DNA from: Deinococcus roseus
Lineage (GTDB): Bacteria > Deinococcota > Deinococci > Deinococcales > Deinococcaceae
NCBI RefSeq assembly: GCF_014646895.1
Contig: NZ_BMOD01000008.1
Coordinates: 124,001-188,000, forward strand
Length of the DNA stretch: 64,000 nucleotides
Direction of reading: 5' to 3'
The translations under genes were made by a program, and so were the position numbers. The notes under the pieces were generated by a model. The model had not been told where the DNA came from. It did no database searches and was given only the letters and a program-made list of their open reading frames with translations. Below, one piece after another: positions 56,647 through 64,000 of this stretch (position 1 is its first letter; every line of letters starts with the position of its first letter).

Positions 56647-57189
56647 ATGTTTCACGTGAAACAGAAGTACAAGGCACTGGTCAAGCAGTACTCCCGCTCC
56701 CTGGATTTGTTCGGTCCCTCGGTGGAGATCCATTTTGACATGCACATGGACAGTGCAGAAGAATATGCAAAGTACATCCCAGAAGGTGAAACCCTGCTTG
56801 ATGTGGGGTCTGGTGGAGGACTCCCTGGCATTCCCATTGCATTGGCCCGCCCAGACATCAAAGTGATCCTCTGTGAAATTCGCCAGCGCAGGGCGTCTTT
56901 TCTGAACATTGCCCGTTCACAGCTGGGCCTTTCCAATGTGCGGATTTTTGCAGGCGATGTGCGCAAATTCAAAGAGCCTGTTTCCTGGGTGACAGCGCAG
57001 GCAGTGGGAGATCTGGGTGTGCTGTTGAAACTCATTCAACACACCGTCACCGATGAATGGCATTTGCTTTCCAGACGCCCAAAGGACTGGGTTGTCCCGG
57101 AAAAAGTTGGGCCATACAGCGTTGAGCAAGAGCGCCAAGGCCTGGATGAAGATGCTGATCTGGTGGTTTTACATCTCTCCCGAAAATGA
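56647..57189 (+). CDS. rsmG: 16S rRNA (guanine527-N7)-methyltransferase
   Basis: This enzyme methylates G527 in the 530 loop of 16S rRNA using SAM. The 180-residue protein shows LLDVGSGGGLPGIPIALARPD, VILCEIRQRRASFLNIA and VRIFAGDVRKF, and is slightly shorter than the E. coli protein (207). The first codons (MFHVKQ) are the parS site itself. TACAAT overlaps the ATG, so the promoter for this start must lie further upstream. parA follows after 27 bases. Confidence 0.93.
   Translation: MFHVKQKYKALVKQYSRSLDLFGPSVEIHFDMHMDSAEEYAKYIPEGETLLDVGSGGGLPGIPIALARPDIKVILCEIRQRRASFLNIARSQLGLSNVRIFAGDVRKFKEPVSWVTAQAVGDLGVLLKLIQHTVTDEWHLLSRRPKDWVVPEKVGPYSVEQERQGLDEDADLVVLHLSRK
56648..56663. promoter_or_regulatory. 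parS site 3 (exact)
   Basis: TGTTTCACGTGAAACA at the very start of rsmG, half a kilobase ahead of parA. It is the closest exact ParB site to oriC in the window. Confidence 0.93.
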
Positions 57190-57216
57190 AACCCCTGTTG
57201 GGTATACTGGAGCACA

Positions 57217-57966
57217 ATGAAAGTGCTTGCGTTAGTCAATCAAAAAGGTGGCGTGGGGAAAACCACCACTGCAGTGAATCTGGCGGCCTATCTGGCCAAC
57301 ACCCGCCGCCGGATCCTGGTGGTGGACATTGACCCGCAGGCCAATGCCTCCAGCGGTCTGGGGGTGCGTGGGGCAGAGGTGGGTGTGTACGATGCCCTGC
57401 GGGAACCTGAACGCCTTACAGACTTCATCCAGCAAACCGAAATCAAGAACCTGCATGTGCTCCCTGCCACCCCGGATCTGGCAGGTGCAGGGGTGGAGCT
57501 CACCGATGATCCCGATGCCCTGAAAAACCTGCTCTCAGGGCTGCAAAAGTACGATCTGGTCCTGATTGATGCTCCTCCCAGCCTGGGGCCCCTGACCATC
57601 AATGCCCTGGTGGCAGCAGACGCCCTGATTGTGCCCTTGCAGGCTGAATACTACGCTCTGGAGGGCATCGCAGGCCTGATGGACACCATCGAACGGGTGA
57701 AGGGCGGACTCAATCCTGCTTTGCAGGTGCTGGGCATTGTGATCACCATGTTCGATGGTCGCACCAATCTGTCCGTGCAAATCGAGGAGAACGTGCGCAA
57801 CCACTTCGGGGATCTGGTGTTCTGGAGTGTGATTCCCCGCAATGTGCGCCTTTCTGAGGCTCCCAGTCACGCCAAACCCATCAACCTGTATTCTCCGATG
57901 TCCAGTGGGGCCGGGGCTTACAAGCGCCTGTCAGACGAGGTGATGCAGCGTGTCAAAAAGATCTAA
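57217..57966 (+). CDS. parA: Chromosome partitioning ATPase ParA (Soj)
   Basis: This deviant-Walker ATPase drives segregation of origin regions with ParB. The 249-residue protein has KGGVGKTTTAVNLAAYLA, VVDIDPQANASSGLG, VLIDAPPSLGPLTINAL and ITMFDGRTNLS. There is no N-terminal DNA-binding extension, as for chromosomal Soj. TATACT lies eight bases before the ATG, suggesting a leaderless mRNA. It overlaps parB by 17 bases. Confidence 0.97.
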   Translation: MKVLALVNQKGGVGKTTTAVNLAAYLANTRRRILVVDIDPQANASSGLGVRGAEVGVYDALREPERLTDFIQQTEIKNLHVLPATPDLAGAGVELTDDPDALKNLLSGLQKYDLVLIDAPPSLGPLTINALVAADALIVPLQAEYYALEGIAGLMDTIERVKGGLNPALQVLGIVITMFDGRTNLSVQIEENVRNHFGDLVFWSVIPRNVRLSEAPSHAKPINLYSPMSSGAGAYKRLSDEVMQRVKKI

Positions 57967-58801
57967 CCTGGGTCGGGGTCTGGACGCCCTGCTCGGAAAA
58001 TCTCCGCTGAACACTGCTGCAACAGCTGAAAAAGGGGAAAAGCTGCTTCAACTCCCCCTCGACCAGATCCAGCAGGCAGCGTATCAGCCCAGACAGGTGT
58101 TTGACCCTGAAGCACTTTCTGAGCTGGCTGCCAGCATCAAGGAAAAAGGGGTTTTGCAACCCATTCTGGTGCGCCAGCAAGGGGACAAATACGAACTGAT
58201 TGCTGGAGAGCGCCGCTGGAGGGCCGCCAGACTGGCAGGGCTGACTGAAGTTCCGGTAATATTGAAAAACTTCAATGATCTGGAAGCCCTGGAAATTGCC
58301 ATCATTGAGAACCTGCAACGCGAAGACCTGAACCCTGTGGAAGAAGCAGTGGCTTACCAGAAACTGCTGGAGCAGGGCCTCAGCCAGGAGGGCATTGCCA
58401 GAGCACTGGGCAAAGGCCGCAGCACGGTGGCCAATGCTTTGCGCCTCCTCACCCTGCCCCAGAAAGCCCTGGACGCTCTGGAGCAGAAACAGATCACTGC
58501 AGGGCACGCCAGAGCCATTCTGGCCCTTCCAGAAGACGACCGCCTGTGGGCACTGGGGCAGATCCTCTCCAGGGGTCTGAATGTGCGGGATGCCGAGGCC
58601 CTGAAGCGGGAAAGGCCTGAAAAAGCCAGCACCGCCAAAGCCCTGGAAGAACGGACCTTCAAGAGCATTGAGCTGGAACTGGCACGTCACATCGGGACCA
58701 AAGTCAGGATTGCTGGCAAGGAAAAAGGCAAGATTGAACTCAGTTACCACTCCCAGGAAGAACTGGAACGCTTGCTGGAATTGCTGGGCTACCAGACCTG
58801 A
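57950..58801 (+). CDS. parB: Chromosome partitioning protein ParB (Spo0J)
   Basis: ParB is the CTPase/DNA-binding clamp that loads at parS. The 283-residue protein begins GRGLDALLG, with the CTP-binding segments IQQAAYQPRQVFD and ELIAGERRWRAARLAGL, then ENLQREDLNPVEEA and the helix-turn-helix LSQEGIARALGKGRSTVANALRLLTLP, and a C-terminal dimerisation domain. GTG start within parA. Four candidate target sites lie in this window. Confidence 0.97.
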   Translation: MSKRSNLGRGLDALLGKSPLNTAATAEKGEKLLQLPLDQIQQAAYQPRQVFDPEALSELAASIKEKGVLQPILVRQQGDKYELIAGERRWRAARLAGLTEVPVILKNFNDLEALEIAIIENLQREDLNPVEEAVAYQKLLEQGLSQEGIARALGKGRSTVANALRLLTLPQKALDALEQKQITAGHARAILALPEDDRLWALGQILSRGLNVRDAEALKRERPEKASTAKALEERTFKSIELELARHIGTKVRIAGKEKGKIELSYHSQEELERLLELLGYQT

Positions 58802-58820
58802 ATTTTCATTTCTGAGCAGG

Positions 58821-58854
58821 AGGGAAGAGAACATTGCTGTCTCTTCCCTTTTTG
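58821..58854 (+). terminator. Terminator of parAB
   Basis: GGGAAGAGA and TCTCTTCCC pair perfectly over nine bases, followed by TTTTTG. Confidence 0.88.
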
Positions 58855-58898
58855 TTGGGCTGCTTTTGTTGGATTACTGAAAATCACCCTGGTGTATC

Positions 58899-59744
58899 TT
58901 ATTGAGAAATTTCGATGGAGGATTTCCAGAAATTGAAGTGGTGCAGTTGTTTCTCTGCCATCCAGTTGCAGATGGCATCCAGCTGTCCCACAGGCTCTCC
59001 AGAAAAAGGCAAAGTGTGCTGGTAACCAGGAGGTCCAAATTCAGGGGTCAGGGTGCTGAACTGTTGCCCGCGGGCCATTTGGGCTTCCCACATCCATTCC
59101 CACCACTGTTCATGTGCGGTCAGATGGGTGGCAAATTCTGGCGCACTGGGGTCTGTGACTTGCGGTCCTTCCTCATAACCCACGCGGACATGAATGTGGA
59201 TGCAGTGCTGGGCTGCAAGCCTGATGTTGTCTTCCTGGTCTTCCAACAACCTCTCGCACACGTTGACCCAGTGGCTGAGGTCACAGGTGAGTCGCATTTC
59301 TGGAAAGGCCTGCAAAATCCGGGCAGTGGTCCAGGGTGTGAAAGTGGGCTGGCCCCTGTGGGTTTCAAAAGCCAGGGGTGCTTCCAGGGTGGAGGCATAC
59401 CTGAGGGCGGCATCGTAAAACTGATCTTGCTCGAGCTCACTCCAGCTGTCACACCCTCCCTGCACATTGAACAGGATGGGTTCTAAAGGACGGGCCAGTT
59501 CCACCTGGGCTTTCAGGGCTTGCAGGTGGGCTTTGGGGGTTCTGGGTGTCCCCGGAAAAGCTGTCAAAATTTGAGCAATGACTTCCAGATTCTGGTCTTT
59601 GCATAGGGCTGCCAGGTTTTCCAGTTCAGGGGTGAAAATGACTGCCACTTCAATGCCCTGATAGCCTCTGGTTTTGAAATCAGGCAGGGCTTCTTCAAGA
59701 GGGGCTTCGACCCCCCACAAACTGCGCATGCGTTTGAGTTCCAT
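58899..59744 (-). CDS. TIM-barrel sugar phosphate isomerase/epimerase family protein
   Basis: This 281-residue protein resembles the xylose isomerase-like/AP endonuclease 2 barrel: the metal-site words AFETHRGQPTF, LTCDLSHWVNVCE, HCIHIHVRVGYEEGPQV and a late TPEFGPPGY with Glu. Several His/Glu/Asp ligands appear intact, so it may be an active sugar isomerase or a related metal enzyme. The substrate is unknown. The ATG at 59744 is preferred over TTG at 59750. It lies behind RNase J but beyond its terminator. Confidence 0.82.
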   Translation of the reverse strand: MELKRMRSLWGVEAPLEEALPDFKTRGYQGIEVAVIFTPELENLAALCKDQNLEVIAQILTAFPGTPRTPKAHLQALKAQVELARPLEPILFNVQGGCDSWSELEQDQFYDAALRYASTLEAPLAFETHRGQPTFTPWTTARILQAFPEMRLTCDLSHWVNVCERLLEDQEDNIRLAAQHCIHIHVRVGYEEGPQVTDPSAPEFATHLTAHEQWWEWMWEAQMARGQQFSTLTPEFGPPGYQHTLPFSGEPVGQLDAICNWMAEKQLHHFNFWKSSIEISQ

Positions 59745-59758
59745 GTTCAAAAGTTACA

Positions 59759-59793
59759 TCAAAAAACCACCTGCTTTGATCAAAGCAGGTGGT
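59759..59793 (-). terminator. Terminator of the RNase J gene
   Basis: ACCACCTGCTTT and AAAGCAGGTGGT form a perfect 12-base stem with a GATC loop. The minus strand continues in TTTTTTG. Confidence 0.9.
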
Positions 59794-59815
59794 GAAAGTT
59801 GGAGAATTTTGAGGT

Positions 59816-61456
59816 TCAGTCCACCAGCATGGGGATCAGCACAGGGGTGCGCCCGGTGACTTTGCGCACAAATTTGCGCACTGCAGAGTACATGTCATCG
59901 CGAATGTCTTCCAGAGAGCGTTTTTCGCGTGTGCCAATTTCAATGACTTCCAGGGCCACATTGCGAATGCTGTTCTCCAGGTCGCGGTTGGTGCGCACAA
60001 AACCACGGGACACCAGTTCCACATGGGGCTCGGGGTGCAGCACAGCGGTGATGATCAGGATGCCGTCTTCAGACATGGTGCGGCGGTCCAGCAGGATCTC
60101 ATCGTTGATGTCTCCCACACCCAGGCCATCCACGTACACATCGCCAGCAGGCACTTTACCAGAGATCTTGAATTCATCTTTGTTGATGCGGATGATGTCG
60201 CCGTTCTGGGCCACGATGATGCGTTTGGGGGGGTTGGGCAGGGCCTGGGCCAGACGGGCATGGTTGATCTGGTGGCGGGGCTCGCCGTGCCAGGGCAGGA
60301 AGTATTTGGGATTGACCAGGTTGAAGATCATCTTCAGTTCTTCCTGGCTGCCGTGTCCAGAGGCGTGCACCTTGTAGGTGGGCGGATAGTACACATCCAC
60401 ACCCAGCGAGTACAGGCGGTTGATCACAGCATTCACGGCTTCCTCGTTGCCTGGGATCGGACTCGAGGAGAGGATCACGGTGTCCCCGGCTTTGAGGCTC
60501 AGTTTGGCGTGGGTGCCAATGGCCAGACGGGACAGCACGCTCATGGGTTGCCCCTGTGAACCCGTGCACATGAACAGCACCTGATCGTCCTGCAGATCGC
60601 CCATCTCGTCGGTGCTGATCAGGGGATCTTTGAGGGTCAGGTACCCGAGGGTCTGGGCCACCTGGGCATATTTGACCATGCTGCGACCTTCCATCACCAC
60701 GCGGCGACGGTGTTTTTCAGCGATGTGCACGATGTTCTGTACGCGGTGCACATGGGAAGCGAAGGTGGTCACAAAAACCCGGCCTCTGGCTCCGGCCACA
60801 ATTTTCTCAATGGCACTGGCCACTTCCTGTTCACTGGTGGTCTGACCGGGCCTTTCGGCATTGGTGCTGTCTGAGATCAGGACCAGGGCACCTTCTGCGC
60901 CAGCCTGGGCCAGCTTGGAAAGGTGTGAGGGTTTGCCGTCGGTGGGGTGCTGTTCCAGCTTGAAGTCACCGGTGTGCACGATGCGGCCCACGGGGGTGTG
61001 AATGATCATTCCGGAGTTGTCGGGGATGGAGTGGGTCATGCGGAACAGGTCCACAGTGAAGTATTTGCTGAGCTTGATGCGGTCGTCGGTGGTGACCTCT
61101 TTCAGCATCAGATCGGCTTCCTTGACCCCGAATTCACTGAGTTTTTCTTTCAGCAGGCCCAGGGTCAGTTTTGCTCCGTAAATGGGCACACGGGGCAGGC
61201 GGGGCAGGATGTATGGTATGGCCCCGATGTGGTCTTCGTGACCGTGGGTGAGCACCCAGCCTTTGATCAGGCTGGCATGTTGCTGCAGGTAGTCGATGCG
61301 GGGAATGACCAGGTCAATTCCAGGCATGTGGGAATCGGGGAAGGCCAGACCGCCATCCACGATCATGATTTCATCCGCGTAACGGAAGGCGAACATGTTC
61401 TTGCCAATTTCGCCCATTCCGCCCAGCGGAATGATTTCCAGGTGTTTTTCGCTCAT
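59816..61456 (-). CDS. rnj: Ribonuclease J
   Basis: This metallo-beta-lactamase/beta-CASP nuclease acts as endoribonuclease and 5' exonuclease on mRNA and rRNA. The 546-residue protein has PLGGMGEIGKNM, the zinc motif THGHEDHIG, HTGDFKLEQHP, the beta-CASP motif B region SDSTNAERPG, TFASHVHRVQN and HASGHGSQEEL, and a C-terminal domain. GGAG precedes the ATG. Promoter at 61530-61558. Confidence 0.96.
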   Translation of the reverse strand: MSEKHLEIIPLGGMGEIGKNMFAFRYADEIMIVDGGLAFPDSHMPGIDLVIPRIDYLQQHASLIKGWVLTHGHEDHIGAIPYILPRLPRVPIYGAKLTLGLLKEKLSEFGVKEADLMLKEVTTDDRIKLSKYFTVDLFRMTHSIPDNSGMIIHTPVGRIVHTGDFKLEQHPTDGKPSHLSKLAQAGAEGALVLISDSTNAERPGQTTSEQEVASAIEKIVAGARGRVFVTTFASHVHRVQNIVHIAEKHRRRVVMEGRSMVKYAQVAQTLGYLTLKDPLISTDEMGDLQDDQVLFMCTGSQGQPMSVLSRLAIGTHAKLSLKAGDTVILSSSPIPGNEEAVNAVINRLYSLGVDVYYPPTYKVHASGHGSQEELKMIFNLVNPKYFLPWHGEPRHQINHARLAQALPNPPKRIIVAQNGDIIRINKDEFKISGKVPAGDVYVDGLGVGDINDEILLDRRTMSEDGILIITAVLHPEPHVELVSRGFVRTNRDLENSIRNVALEVIEIGTREKRSLEDIRDDMYSAVRKFVRKVTGRTPVLIPMLVD

Positions 61457-61529
61457 TGTGCTCCTTGGGGTCGCTTGTGGTGTCTCAATGCTTAAAATTT
61501 CAATGGCGTCAAAGACGCAATATCAAAGG

Positions 61530-61558
61530 ATTATATCAGGGTTTGCAACAAAGCTCAA
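61530..61558 (-). promoter_or_regulatory. Promoter of rnj
   Basis: On the minus strand TTGAGC and TATAAT are exactly 17 bases apart, giving a leader of about 65 bases that includes a small GCGTC/GACGC hairpin. Confidence 0.8.
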
Positions 61559-61560
61559 TT

Positions 61561-61576
61561 TGTTTCACGTGAAACT
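61561..61576. promoter_or_regulatory. parS-like site 4 (one mismatch)
   Basis: TGTTTCACGTGAAACT matches the ParB palindrome at 15 of 16 bases. It lies two bases upstream of the rnj -35 box, so ParB binding could affect rnj transcription. The rest of the 235-base spacer (61457-61691) shows only this promoter. Confidence 0.8.
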
Positions 61577-61691
61577 GAGGACGGACACAGCCAGCGGTCT
61601 TCAGGCTGGATCAAGGCAAACTTCAGTCTTGCTTAAGAAATGAAAAGGTTTTTTTCACCGTCAGATCTGCCTGACTCTGTACGCTAAGGAC

Positions 61692-62567
61692 ATGAAACGC
61701 CATGCTGCAACTTTAAGCACACTTCTTCTGGGTTTTGCCCTTGCTGCTCCCCAGGTGAGCCCCCAGCGCATCATCGTCAACCCCGTTCCCACCAACCTGG
61801 AAGTCAGTGTCTGGCTGGACAAGAGCGGAACCAATCCTGCATACACCCCCGGTGAGAAAATCAAGATTTTCACCCGGATCAATCAGGACGCTTACGTTTA
61901 CCTGTTCAATGTGGACCCGGATGGTCGGGTGGACATGATCCTTCCCAACAAATACGCAGGTGGAGGCAACTTCATCAAGGCCAATGTCACCAAGACCTTC
62001 CCAGACAGGAACGATCCTTTTGAATATGAGATCACTGCACCTTACGGAACCAACAAGGTGCTGGCCCTGGCCAGCAAAACCCAGCTCAATGTGAACGACA
62101 TTGCCCGCTTTCAGTCGGGCCAGAGCAATGGTTTTGCCCAGAGCAATGTGCAGGGTCAAGAGCAACTGGCCCAGAAGCTTTCCATCATTGTGAAACCCAT
62201 CCCGCAGGACAACTGGATCACTGCAACCACGCTGTACAAAGTGGTGGGCGGTGTGGTTGCTCCACCTCCAGCCCCTTCTTATGGTGATGTACACCTCAGC
62301 AACTATCCTGGTGCACGGGTCAGCGTGCAGAGCAAGAAAAATGACCGTCTGGTGCTGGACTTTACCACTGCAGATGAAACCGATTCGGTGTGGGACTTTT
62401 ACCAGCATGACCTGGAAAATCAGGGCTACCGTCTGGTCAGCCTGAACCAGAAAAAGAACGATGTGGATGCCCGATTCACCCGCAAAGGTGGGCAGGAAGA
62501 CGACACCATCACCGTCAAACTCAAATTCAAGAACAAAGGACGTTACAGTCTGGAACTGCGCTGGTAA
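61692..62567 (+). CDS. DUF4384-like secreted protein
   Basis: This 291-residue exported protein has a signal peptide (STLLLGFALAAP). A DUF4384-like domain follows at about 30-170 (VSVWLDKSGTNPAYTPGEKIKIFTRINQDAYVYLFNVDPDGRVDMILPN), then a Pro-rich linker and a second small domain (about 200-291). Function is unknown. DUF4384 proteins are envelope-associated. TACGCT lies six bases before the ATG, so the mRNA is probably leaderless. The 3' end overlaps the convergent monooxygenase gene by 25 bases. Confidence 0.8.
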   Translation: MKRHAATLSTLLLGFALAAPQVSPQRIIVNPVPTNLEVSVWLDKSGTNPAYTPGEKIKIFTRINQDAYVYLFNVDPDGRVDMILPNKYAGGGNFIKANVTKTFPDRNDPFEYEITAPYGTNKVLALASKTQLNVNDIARFQSGQSNGFAQSNVQGQEQLAQKLSIIVKPIPQDNWITATTLYKVVGGVVAPPPAPSYGDVHLSNYPGARVSVQSKKNDRLVLDFTTADETDSVWDFYQHDLENQGYRLVSLNQKKNDVDARFTRKGGQEDDTITVKLKFKNKGRYSLELRW

Positions 62568-63967
62568 AGCGGTACAGCCTGACTGGAAACCTTCTGGCCC
62601 CTGAGCAGCACCCGCCACAACACCCTGGGATGAAACAGGGCCTGTGGCGGGTCAATCATGTTTAAAACCCGGTAAAAAGCCTCGGCCACCTCTTCGCTGC
62701 GGGTGGCTGCCTGTTGCATGCGAACCAGATAACGTTGCAAAACGCGGTCCATGGGAGAGATGGTGTGCTCAGGAAAGAAACGGCTGTCTTCCAGCTCCAC
62801 CATGCTCCAGGCGGTTTTGAGGACAGGCTGAATTCTTTTGAAGAACCAGCGCCACAAATCCCGCAAATCCCCCTGGCTTTCGGAAAGACAGTCATGCAGA
62901 TGTTGCGCTTCCAGCACGCCCACGGTGATGCCCTGTCCATAGGTGGGATTGAAGCTGCACAGGGCATCTCCCATCACCAGCAAACCTCTGGGAAAGGTTT
63001 TCAATTTTTCAAAGTGTTTTCTGATGCTGCTGGGGATCAGGTGGCGCAGGGGGTCGGTCAGGGGTTCTGCAGTCAGCAACACCTGATGCAGGTCAGGAAC
63101 AGGCAGGGACTGGGCAAATTTGAGGATGCCTTCCGGGGTGGGTTCAGGATGGTCAGAACACCATCCCGCCAGGGTGACACTCCATTGATCATCCTCAATG
63201 GGCAAGGCCATGCCAGCGCGGGTCTCTGCCGGTGCTGCCGGCGTGATCACCAGGGCCTGTCCTTTCAGGGGATCAGGAGAAGGAAACCGGTACCTGCAGG
63301 TGACGTACCCCACTTTGGCCGGGATTTCCGATTCTTTAGGAGCGACAAAACCCAGTTGAACCAACCACTGTTTGACATGGGAACCCCGACCAGAGCAGTC
63401 GATGACCAGCTGGGCAGACAACTCCTGTTCTCCCTGGGGGGTTTGAACTTTCAGTCCATGGATGGCCTGTTCTCTGGGTGATGCCTCTGAAAGCAACCCC
63501 AGCACCTTGTGGGCAGGCAGCAATTGCACATTCTGCAGTTTTTCCACCTGTTTTCTGAGGGTGGTTTCCAGCAGGGCCCTGCTGCAGGAGAGGGCAGACA
63601 CCCCGGTGCGCATGTTGCGTTTCCAGCCTCCCCACTGGTACCAGTGGGCATAGGTTCCAATGTCGGTTTTGTGGGCTCCTTGCTGCAGCATTTCCCGCTC
63701 AAGGTCTGGAAACAGCTCAGTGAGCTGCTGAAAGCCCTGACCCAGCAAAACATGCGATTGCAAATATTGTGGAACACCCCTGCGGATTGTTTCATCCAGG
63801 GGATCTTTTTCCAGAATCAAAACACGTTCAAAAAATTCACTCAATACACGGGCAGCGCATAAACCACTGAAACTGGCACCAATCACCACAGCCTGCTTTA
63901 AACCCTGGGCCTGAAACGTGCCCATTTGTGAAGTGCTGGCCTGCGATGCGGGCATCAGAAACCCCAT
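62543..63967 (-). CDS. FAD-dependent monooxygenase/oxidoreductase
   Basis: This 474-residue flavoprotein has the dinucleotide motif AVVIGASFSGLCAARVL, the second glycine-rich/substrate region LVIDCSGRGSHVKQWL and the FAD-ribityl motif LLVMGDALCSFNPTYGQGITVG. These are features of the PHBH/halogenase-like group A monooxygenases. The substrate is unknown. The start at 63967 is favoured by TATTTT seven bases upstream. In-frame ATGs follow at 63955 and 63925. Its 3' end overlaps the convergent DUF4384-like gene, and no terminator is visible between them. Confidence 0.88.
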   Translation of the reverse strand: MGFLMPASQASTSQMGTFQAQGLKQAVVIGASFSGLCAARVLSEFFERVLILEKDPLDETIRRGVPQYLQSHVLLGQGFQQLTELFPDLEREMLQQGAHKTDIGTYAHWYQWGGWKRNMRTGVSALSCSRALLETTLRKQVEKLQNVQLLPAHKVLGLLSEASPREQAIHGLKVQTPQGEQELSAQLVIDCSGRGSHVKQWLVQLGFVAPKESEIPAKVGYVTCRYRFPSPDPLKGQALVITPAAPAETRAGMALPIEDDQWSVTLAGWCSDHPEPTPEGILKFAQSLPVPDLHQVLLTAEPLTDPLRHLIPSSIRKHFEKLKTFPRGLLVMGDALCSFNPTYGQGITVGVLEAQHLHDCLSESQGDLRDLWRWFFKRIQPVLKTAWSMVELEDSRFFPEHTISPMDRVLQRYLVRMQQAATRSEEVAEAFYRVLNMIDPPQALFHPRVLWRVLLRGQKVSSQAVPLYQRSSRL

Positions 63968-64000
63968 CCCATCAAAAATAAATACAGCTGCATTTTTTCA

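Noticed and set aside
1..64000. tRNA, rRNA, insertion sequence, prophage or integron features
   Set aside because: I looked through the spacers for tRNA-like cloverleaf ends and TTC loops, transposase-like proteins and terminal repeats and saw none apart from the MITE-like element. A covariance-model scan was not possible here.

Overview
The window looks like the origin region of a Deinococcus-type chromosome of moderate GC. The evidence is a single-stranded DNA-binding protein with two OB folds in an rpsF-ssb-rpsR-rplI block (a Deinococcus/Thermus hallmark), many start codons placed 6 to 9 bases behind a TANNNT -10 box with no Shine-Dalgarno (leaderless genes, as described in Deinococcus), and the block dnaN-oriC-dnaA-mnmG-rsmG-parA-parB. 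The species cannot be fixed from sequence alone. Nearly all of the window is coding. No tRNA, rRNA, CRISPR array, insertion sequence or prophage was seen.

Layout: 1-0.8 kb holds the SRP RNA gene and two short, partly seen ORFs. 0.8-2.7 kb is clpP-clpX. 2.7-14.6 kb is accessory: an aldo/keto reductase with its MerR regulator, Ohr, a secreted subtilase, a YdcZ transporter pair with MarR, a TetR regulator, a very large G8/CEMIP-like lipoprotein, a metallophosphoesterase, an unknown secreted protein and a LysR regulator. 14.7-16.8 kb is the ribosomal/ssb block. 17.2-22.2 kb holds signalling genes (a REC-BTAD regulator, an OmpR/histidine kinase pair), an Ada-like repair protein without its zinc cysteines, and a Fur-family regulator. 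22.4-24.9 kb is xseA-xseB and corA behind a leader with two small ORFs. 25-32 kb holds a subtilase/lipoprotein operon, plsC-cmk and two cyclophilins. 32.2-33.5 kb is amt.

33.6-42.4 kb is a late-stage cobalamin assembly and salvage locus. A cobalamin riboswitch drives cbiZ-cobO-unknown-cbiB-cobD-cobQ leftward. A zinc-ribbon gene, cobS, a cobC-cobU fusion and cobT run rightward. No corrin-ring genes are present, so salvage is the likely role. 42.4-44.2 kb is an ABC exporter. 44.5-48.2 kb is a probable lysine-catabolic operon (HglS, aldehyde dehydrogenase, saccharopine dehydrogenase). 48.4-51.1 kb is eno-pyk.

51.3-58.8 kb is the origin: dnaN, oriC (AT-rich stretch, TAG trios, 12 exact DnaA boxes), dnaA, mnmG, an unexpected SUKH-type gene, rsmG, parA and parB. 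Four parS or parS-like sites lie at 2.6, 38.7, 56.6 and 61.6 kb. 58.9-64 kb holds a TIM-barrel epimerase-like gene, RNase J, a DUF4384 protein and an FAD monooxygenase.

The observations most worth following are the two-ORF leader of corA with its proline/acidic peptide, the Ada homologue lacking all zinc ligands, the MITE-like heptamer element between rpsF and the REC-BTAD gene, a perfect palindrome at the eno promoter, a hairpin that hides a ribosome binding site in the lysine operon, the cobC-cobU fusion with unknown genes inside the B12 locus, and the DnaA-trio origin.
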